Assembly: GCF_016100975.1 (NCBI RefSeq)
Contig: NZ_JACFRN010000003.1
Location: 62,001 to 126,000 of the forward strand
DNA length: 64,000 nt
Direction of reading: 5' to 3'
DNA from: Lactobacillus sp. W8174
GTDB taxonomy: Bacteria; Bacillota; Bacilli; Lactobacillales; Lactobacillaceae
The position numbers and the translations under genes were made by a program. Numbering within the stretch: position 1 is the stretch's first letter; the number at the start of each line of letters is the position of its first letter. Under the pieces are notes generated by a model. The model did not search any database. It saw nothing but the letters and a program-made list of their open reading frames with translations, and had not been told where the DNA came from. Positions 59,054 through 64,000 of this stretch are shown one piece after another.

Positions 59054-59809
59054 TTACCAGATGACTTTAATTTGGTTTTTGTTACAGTATTTGATCGTAT
59101 CTTTTGGCGGTTTCTTATCAGAGATAATCGCTTTAAAAATTTTTAGATTACTAGCTTTAATAAAGTCACTCTGTTCAAACTTACTGCTGTCCATTAAAAG
59201 TATGCTTTCTTTTGCATTAGCAATCATTGCTAAACGAAAGTTTGCTTGCTCTTTGTCGGTTATATAAACGCTGTCATTTAATAAGCTTCCAAAAGAGACA
59301 ATTGCTAAATTCGTATTGTAGTTATTAATTTGAGCGATTGTGTCACTGCCAACAGTGCCGCCAAAGTTTCTGGGGTTATGCCCGCCTAAAGTATATAATG
59401 TAACATTTTCTAATTTGCTTAATTTATAGGCATGCAAAAGGCCATTTGTAATAAATACTAATTTGTTTTTTCTAAATAAATAATCTGGAATAAAGCTGGT
59501 GGTAGAACTTGAATCCAAAAATACAGCCATATTGTTGGTAATAAAAGAAGCTGCTTTTTCACAAATGTACTTTTTTCCTTTCACATTTTCTTGTTCACGC
59601 ACTGAATAAGGAAACTCTAAGTTTGCTTTTCCTAATAAGCTGACATAGCCAAACTTTCTGCTAATCATATTTTGCTTTTCTAATAGCACTAAATCTCGCC
59701 GCAATGTTGACTGACTGACGTAAACCTTAGTAGCTAACTCTGATGTTTTGATTTTTCCAACAGAATTTAAAATGTTCATAATTTGCTGTAATCTACTATC
59801 CTTATACAA
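59054..59809 (-). CDS. DeoR-family regulator of the galactitol operon
   Basis: A 251-residue regulator. N-terminal DeoR helix-turn-helix (about 1-55: RLQQIMNILNSVGKIKTSEL, KVYVSQSTLRRDLVLLEKQN). The C-terminal sugar-phosphate-binding domain (about 75-250) has VFLDSSSTTSFIPDYL, LVFITNGLLHAYKLSKLENV, YTLGGHNPRNFGGTVG and ESILLMDSSKFEQSDFIKAS. It is divergent from the gat-like genes (194-base gap), the position of GatR, so it probably represses the operon until a phosphorylated hexitol appears. Confidence 0.88.
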   Translation of the reverse strand: MYKDSRLQQIMNILNSVGKIKTSELATKVYVSQSTLRRDLVLLEKQNMISRKFGYVSLLGKANLEFPYSVREQENVKGKKYICEKAASFITNNMAVFLDSSSTTSFIPDYLFRKNKLVFITNGLLHAYKLSKLENVTLYTLGGHNPRNFGGTVGSDTIAQINNYNTNLAIVSFGSLLNDSVYITDKEQANFRLAMIANAKESILLMDSSKFEQSDFIKASNLKIFKAIISDKKPPKDTIKYCNKNQIKVIW

Positions 59810-59941
59810 AATATATCCTCCCTTTATAACTAATTTACAATTTTTGTGACTAAGTATGAATAAAATTAAGGAAAAAAGTGAACAAAATTCATAATGAATG
59901 AAACGTATTGCTTATACAGAATATTGATTTTACAATTAAAT

Positions 59942-59970
59942 TTGAAACCGGTTTCTAGAAAGATTATATA
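59942..59970 (+). promoter_or_regulatory. Promoter with overlapping cre site of the galactitol operon
   Basis: TTGAAA (59942-59947), 17 bp, TATATA (59965-59970). TGAAACCGGTTTCT (59943-59956) matches the CcpA cre consensus at 13 of 14 positions and overlaps the -35 box and spacer, predicting glucose repression. Confidence 0.75.
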
Positions 59971-60002
59971 GAAAAATTAACGTTAATGAAAGGAAAAGAA
60001 AA

Positions 60003-60401
60003 TTGATAAATTTTGTAAAAGCGCTTAATAAACTTTTTTTGGGCAATTTCGGCAAAGGAATCATCCATAATATTTCAACAAACATGATAGTTTATATGAT
60101 TGGCTTTTTAATTTATGGCTTTCTACTGATGTATGCTCGCATTATTTATCTTTTTTATGTTCCTAAGGAGATTGAAAAGATTGTATTAAAAAATAGAAAT
60201 TTGCCTCTTGGACAAATTTATGAATTGTGGCTAAAACACAAAAAAGCAATGGGTTTTTGGTTATTAGTACCAACTAAAAATGAGCTTTGGGTACAAAAAC
60301 TTAACTCCTCAAACGGTAGTTATGACGTTTTATTTTATAACAAAAATAATAGTTACCACTCTGAATATGATTTATTAACTACTATTTATCAGAAACTTTA
60401 A
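60003..60401 (+). CDS. Unknown single-membrane-segment protein, first gene of the galactitol operon
   Basis: 132 residues from a TTG at 60003 with AAAGGAAAAG upstream. One clear membrane segment (MIVYMIGFLIYGFLLMYARIIYLFYV, about 28-53) lies between a basic N-terminus (NKLFLGNFGKGIIHN) and a soluble C-terminal domain (WLLVPTKNELWVQKLNSSNG). I recognise no PTS domain: there is no active-site His of a IIA protein. It is 41 bases ahead of IIB and behind the cre-controlled promoter. A helper or membrane-localisation role for the PTS is possible; the function is unknown. Confidence 0.6.
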   Translation: MINFVKALNKLFLGNFGKGIIHNISTNMIVYMIGFLIYGFLLMYARIIYLFYVPKEIEKIVLKNRNLPLGQIYELWLKHKKAMGFWLLVPTKNELWVQKLNSSNGSYDVLFYNKNNSYHSEYDLLTTIYQKL

Positions 60402-60442
60402 TAAAGTAAATTTTTAGCCAAAGAAATACTGGGGAGAACAAT

Positions 60443-60736
60443 ATGAATAAAAAATTATTATATGTCTGTTGTGGTACAGGAATTGCCACATCAACGATCT
60501 TAAACAAAAAAGTAACTGAAATAGTCTCAGCATTGAAAGTGCCATTTGAAATAGTTCAATGTACCGTTGCTGATATACCAGCAAAAGTAGCTAGTAGAAA
60601 GCCAGACCTGATAGTATCTTCCACGATGATTTCCGCTGATATAGGAAATGTACCTGTAATCTTAGGTCAATCACTTTTAACTGGCATTGGTAAGGAAAAG
60701 ACAATTTCTAAAATACAAGAAATACTAAAAGATTAA
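60443..60736 (+). CDS. gatB: PTS galactitol-type IIB component
   Basis: A 97-residue cytoplasmic protein with the IIB phosphoryl-cysteine loop YVCCGTGIATSTIL (about 7-20); the cysteine next to GTGIATS is the expected phosphorylation site. It is followed by FEIVQCTVADIPAKV and DLIVSSTM, typical of galactitol IIB. It receives phosphate from IIA and gives it to the hexitol during transport by IIC. GGGGAGAAC upstream of the ATG is the ribosome binding site. No IIA gene is visible in this window; it may lie beyond the right edge. Confidence 0.9.
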   Translation: MNKKLLYVCCGTGIATSTILNKKVTEIVSALKVPFEIVQCTVADIPAKVASRKPDLIVSSTMISADIGNVPVILGQSLLTGIGKEKTISKIQEILKD

Positions 60737-60752
60737 AGCGGGGAAGTACATT

Positions 60753-62024
60753 ATGGAACTAATTCTCAATTTTTTCCAATATATCGTAAATTTAGGTGTT
60801 AGTGTCATGATGCCAATAATAATTACAGTGTTAGGTCTCATTTTTGGTAAAAAAATTGGAGTAGCTTTTAAAGCAGGATTAACTGTCGGAATTGGATTTG
60901 TCGGAATTAATGTAATGTCTGGAATGATGATGGACTCAATTTCGCCAGTAGTCAAAGCCCTCGTGAAGCAGTATCACTTTCATCTAATAGCAACTGATAC
61001 TGGGTGGCCTGTGGCTTCATCAATAGCTTGGGGCACACCGGTGGTACCATTTGTTTTCTTAGCAATTATTTTGACTAATGTTATTATGATTGCGTTTAAT
61101 TGGACAAAAACGATGGATATTGATATCTGGAATTATTGGCAACCCTTGTTTACAGCTAGTGCACTTTATTTAACTACGAAAAATATGTTTATAGCAGTAT
61201 TGAGTGCAGTAATTAATATGGCTATTATATTCAAATTGGCAGATTATACGCAAAAGGATGTGGAAGAAAACTTAGGTCTGGAAGGAGTTTCGTTTCCAGG
61301 ACTGCAAACTACGAACTGGGCAGTTATAGGTTATCCATTAAATTGGCTGCTTGACCAAATACCAGGTATCAAGAAAATAAGCTGGACACCAGAAAAGCTG
61401 CAACAACACCTAGGTATTTTTGGTGAGCCAATGATGATGGGCTTAATTATTGGTGGAGTTATGGCTGCAGTTGCAAGAATGTCTGTTGCTAAAATATTAA
61501 CCACAGCTGTGGCAATTTCAGCCAGTTTAGTTCTTATTCCCAGAATGGTTGCTATCTTAATGGATGGATTGTCAACAATTTCTGAAGCTGCACAGGAATT
61601 TATGCAGAAAAGGTTTAATGGTAAAAAGCTCTACATTGGTATGGATGCAGCTTTAGGAATTGGTAATCCATATGTTTTAACTTTGGGCTTAATAATGGTA
61701 CCAATTACGATGGTTTTAGCTTTTATACTTCCGGGTAATAAAGCAATGCCACTTGCAGATCTTACCGCGCTACCGTTTTACGTGATCTTTGCTATTGTAC
61801 CATCAAAAGGTAATTTATTCCGTGGGATAATCATTTCTATATTTATTTGTAGCATTACGCTTTATATGTCTAGTTTTGCTGCACCTCTATTAACTAATTT
61901 AGCATCTTCAATAGGCTATCATGTACCATCTGGAATAACACAAATAACTTCCTTGGCAATTGGTACACAGTGGTATTCATGGATAACATATTATTTACTT
62001 AAATTGTTAGCCGGAATTTTTTAG
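60753..62024 (+). CDS. gatC: PTS galactitol-type IIC permease
   Basis: A 423-residue integral membrane protein with about ten membrane segments, 16 bases after IIB. The start VNLGVSVMMPIIITVLGLIFGKKIGVAFKAGLTVGIGFVGINVMSGM is characteristic of galactitol IIC. The middle region FGEPMMMGLIIGGVMAAVAR and YIGMDAALGIGNPYVLTLGLIMVPITMVLAFILPGNKAMPLADL is conserved in the same family. It moves a hexitol (galactitol or a related polyol) across the membrane while IIB phosphorylates it. The next gene follows after 19 bases. Confidence 0.92.
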   Translation: MELILNFFQYIVNLGVSVMMPIIITVLGLIFGKKIGVAFKAGLTVGIGFVGINVMSGMMMDSISPVVKALVKQYHFHLIATDTGWPVASSIAWGTPVVPFVFLAIILTNVIMIAFNWTKTMDIDIWNYWQPLFTASALYLTTKNMFIAVLSAVINMAIIFKLADYTQKDVEENLGLEGVSFPGLQTTNWAVIGYPLNWLLDQIPGIKKISWTPEKLQQHLGIFGEPMMMGLIIGGVMAAVARMSVAKILTTAVAISASLVLIPRMVAILMDGLSTISEAAQEFMQKRFNGKKLYIGMDAALGIGNPYVLTLGLIMVPITMVLAFILPGNKAMPLADLTALPFYVIFAIVPSKGNLFRGIIISIFICSITLYMSSFAAPLLTNLASSIGYHVPSGITQITSLAIGTQWYSWITYYLLKLLAGIF

Positions 62025-62043
62025 ATAAGAGGTAAAAATAATT

Positions 62044-62985
62044 ATGATTCATTTAATTTGCCCTAATCCAGCAATTGACCGGACTTTACTTTTTGAAAAA
62101 ATAGTACGGGATAAACCTAATCGACCAATCAAATTGAAAGAGGTACCAGGTGGAAAAGGCTTTAATGTAGCGTATGCGCTGAGTTTTAATAACGATGTGA
62201 ACTTTAAAATTCATACAGTTCTTGGTGGTAAATATGGTGAACACTTTATTGAGTTAGCTGATTACTATCATTACCCAATAGTTAAAACAGCGGTTGATAC
62301 TAATACTAGGCTGTGCCATATTTTGGTAGATGAAAGTGATAGATCATTAGTTTTATCGCAAGAATATGGCTTCAAACTAAATAAACGACTATTTAACAGC
62401 TTTACTAATACACTTCTTGACAATGTTAAAACTGGCGATTATGTGGTATTTTCTGGTTCTTTGATGAAGGGCATGCCAGAAACTTATATAAGCGACGTAT
62501 ATGAGGAACTTCTGCAAAGAGGGATTAAAGCAAAATTAGTAGTTGATACTAGTGGTGCCCCTCTAAGACAGGCGTATAAATTAGCTCCTTATATGATTAA
62601 GATTAACAACGAAGAAATATTAGACATTTTCCCAGATAAGAAATTAGAAACCATTCAGGACTATCTTCATCTTTTACAATTTGAAGTTAATCCCACAATT
62701 ACTAATTTTATTATCACTTTGGGAGGAAAAGGGGCAATTGGTAGAATTGGTAATAAATACCTTTATGGTTATTCAGAACCGGTAGAAGTTAAAAATCCTA
62801 ATGCCTGCGGTGACTTTTTCTTAGGAAGATTCATGCATGGATTAGCGCAGAAAGAATCAGCAAGATCTACTTTACAGGAAGCGTTAGCTTTTTCAACTAG
62901 TAATGTTGAAAATTGGTTCCCTGAAGTTACTCAAAAGCAATTAGAAAAGGTAACAGAAAAAATACAAATAAAAGATTTAGTATAG
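62044..62985 (+). CDS. PfkB-family sugar-phosphate kinase (tagatose-6-phosphate kinase/1-phosphofructokinase type)
   Basis: A 313-residue ribokinase-fold kinase. PfkB signature 1 is KEVPGGKGFNVAYALSFNN (about 32-50). The anion-hole/catalytic block is NPNACGDFFLGRFMHGLA (about 252-269), where the usual AxGD is NACGD. VVFSGSLMKGMPETY is the phosphosugar region. In galactitol pathways GatD makes tagatose 6-phosphate, and a PfkB kinase then forms tagatose 1,6-bisphosphate. The position between IIC and the dehydrogenase supports this role over fructose 1-phosphate. A downstream aldolase gene would be expected past the right edge. Confidence 0.85.
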   Translation: MIHLICPNPAIDRTLLFEKIVRDKPNRPIKLKEVPGGKGFNVAYALSFNNDVNFKIHTVLGGKYGEHFIELADYYHYPIVKTAVDTNTRLCHILVDESDRSLVLSQEYGFKLNKRLFNSFTNTLLDNVKTGDYVVFSGSLMKGMPETYISDVYEELLQRGIKAKLVVDTSGAPLRQAYKLAPYMIKINNEEILDIFPDKKLETIQDYLHLLQFEVNPTITNFIITLGGKGAIGRIGNKYLYGYSEPVEVKNPNACGDFFLGRFMHGLAQKESARSTLQEALAFSTSNVENWFPEVTQKQLEKVTEKIQIKDLV

Positions 62986-63000
62986 GAGAAATACCAAGTA

Positions 63001-64000
63001 ATGAAAGCATTAGTAATTACTGCAAAAAATAAAATGGAGTTACAGGATATTCCTGTTCCAGAACTTAAAAATGACCAAGTATTAATTCATGTAGCATATG
63101 CAGGAATTTGTGGATCAGACCTGCCACGTTATTACGAAGGCAAGGTTCATCATTTTCCTCAAATTCCAGGACATGAATTTTCAGGCACTGTAGAAAAAAT
63201 AGGCAGTGATGTTAAAGGGCTAAATATTGGTGATAAAGTTAGTGTAGCCCCACTTATACCATGTGGAAAATGTGATGAATGTAAAGCGGGATTCCCATCT
63301 ATGTGTACAAATTATACTTTCATTGGATCAAGTGTTCCGGGAGCATTAGCTGAATATGTGGCTGTTCCAGCACAAAATTGTCTAGTCTTACCAGATAATG
63401 TCTCTTTAAAAGAAGCAGCAACTGTGGAACCACTTACGGTAGCGATTCATGGCATTGAGCGGGTCAATATCAAAGCGGGAGCAAATGTACTTGTTTTGGG
63501 TGTAGGCTCAGTTGGCTTACTGGCAGTGATGGCACTTAAAGCTAGAGGTGCAGGAAAAATTACTGTTGTTGATATTAAAGATTCTAGTTTAAAAGTTGCA
63601 CAAGAATGTGGTGCAGATATAGTAATAAATTCTGCCAAAATTAATTTGAGCGAATATTTTAAAACTCATAGCTTATTTGACGCAGTTTTTGAAACTGCAG
63701 GAAACCCAATTACTCAGGTTCAAGCAATCAAATATGCTGGCAAGCATGCCAAAGTAGTTTTTATCGGTAAGACTACTAGGCCTACAACCTTTCAGTATCA
63801 GGAATTTGAGCAGATTTTGCGCAAAGAACTTGAGATTACAGGCTCTTGGTTATCGTTCTCAGCACCGTTTCCAGGATATGAATGGCATGCAGCGATTGAT
63901 TACCTGTCATCAGGTAGAATCAACACTCAAAGACTTATTACCGGAACTTATAAATTAGAAGATAAAGATAAACCTTTTGCTGTACTTAGTGATAAAAATT
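63001..64000 (+). CDS. gatD: Galactitol-1-phosphate 5-dehydrogenase, 3' end beyond window
   Basis: The frame is open from the ATG at 63001 (AGGAG upstream) to the right edge, 333 codons of an expected 345 or so, so nearly complete. A zinc-dependent medium-chain dehydrogenase: catalytic zinc ligands in AGICGSDLPRYY (Cys about 38) and PGHEFSG (His-Glu about 60-61), structural zinc cysteines in PCGKCDECKAGFPSMC (about 88-103), and the NAD motif LVLGVGSVGLLAV (about 162-174). It oxidises galactitol 1-phosphate to tagatose 6-phosphate. The neighbours (galactitol IIB, IIC, PfkB kinase) define this substrate better than the family alone. Confidence 0.88.
   Translation, partial: MKALVITAKNKMELQDIPVPELKNDQVLIHVAYAGICGSDLPRYYEGKVHHFPQIPGHEFSGTVEKIGSDVKGLNIGDKVSVAPLIPCGKCDECKAGFPSMCTNYTFIGSSVPGALAEYVAVPAQNCLVLPDNVSLKEAATVEPLTVAIHGIERVNIKAGANVLVLGVGSVGLLAVMALKARGAGKITVVDIKDSSLKVAQECGADIVINSAKINLSEYFKTHSLFDAVFETAGNPITQVQAIKYAGKHAKVVFIGKTTRPTTFQYQEFEQILRKELEITGSWLSFSAPFPGYEWHAAIDYLSSGRINTQRLITGTYKLEDKDKPFAVLSDKN

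Overview
The window looks like a low-GC chromosomal segment from Lactobacillus in the strict sense (the L. delbrueckii/acidophilus/helveticus group). The signs are S-layer-type SLAP wall-binding domains, a helveticin J homologue, a DUF1002 protein, a nucleoside deoxyribosyltransferase, AGGAGG-type ribosome binding sites and compact intergenic hairpin terminators. A gut host such as an animal or a bee would fit, but the sequence does not decide this.

Layout. (1) 1-2413: the 5' end of an SLC13/ArsB-type permease (minus strand, cut by the window edge), a HesB/IscA-like protein, a 46-residue basic protein with an 18-bp palindrome in its leader, and an HNH nuclease. (2) 2461-16154: a cell-surface island. 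Three BspA-type leucine-rich-repeat proteins (plus strand) alternate with four SLAP-domain surface proteins (minus strand), together with a secreted lysine-rich protein and the decayed remnant of a second copy of it. (3) 16312-18903: rarA and two small membrane proteins. (4) 19211-29017: a catabolic cluster with a PucR regulator and an alpha/beta hydrolase, divergent from a fused FdrA-YlbE (AllF-AllG) protein, AllH, an MFS transporter, carbamate kinase and a DAACS symporter. It is probably a carbamoyl-transfer pathway that makes ATP through carbamoyl phosphate. (5) 29329-48276: mostly housekeeping and metabolic genes, including a lysine-riboswitch-controlled amino-acid ABC transporter and a T-box-controlled asnA. 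This stretch also holds a DUF3883 nuclease-like gene, cardiolipin synthase, RNase H, a glycosyltransferase and a divergent PRPP synthase paralogue. (6) 48288-53621: a TetR-linked membrane protein, a nucleoside deoxyribosyltransferase, an AbiE type IV toxin-antitoxin pair with a 19-bp perfect inverted-repeat operator, a CAP-domain secreted protein and a helveticin J-like bacteriocin. (7) 53775-58927: ddl, a MerR/RacA-like HTH protein, a YibE/F pair with an esterase, and a small membrane protein. (8) 59054-64000: a galactitol PTS operon (DeoR regulator, unknown small protein, IIB, IIC, PfkB kinase, and GatD cut by the right edge).

How the parts fit together. Both catabolic operons (the AllFGH type and the galactitol type) have a promoter whose -35 box overlaps a predicted CcpA cre site, so both should be repressed by good sugars. 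Lysine and asparagine supply are controlled by RNA leaders (an L-box and a T-box). The surface island looks like repeated duplication of a convergent BspA/SLAP gene pair, with recent repeat expansion inside one BspA gene. Two 43-44 bp palindromic elements with IS-like ends lie inside terminator hairpins about 45 kb apart and look like miniature mobile elements.

There are no rRNA or tRNA genes, CRISPR arrays, prophage or intact IS elements that I can see.
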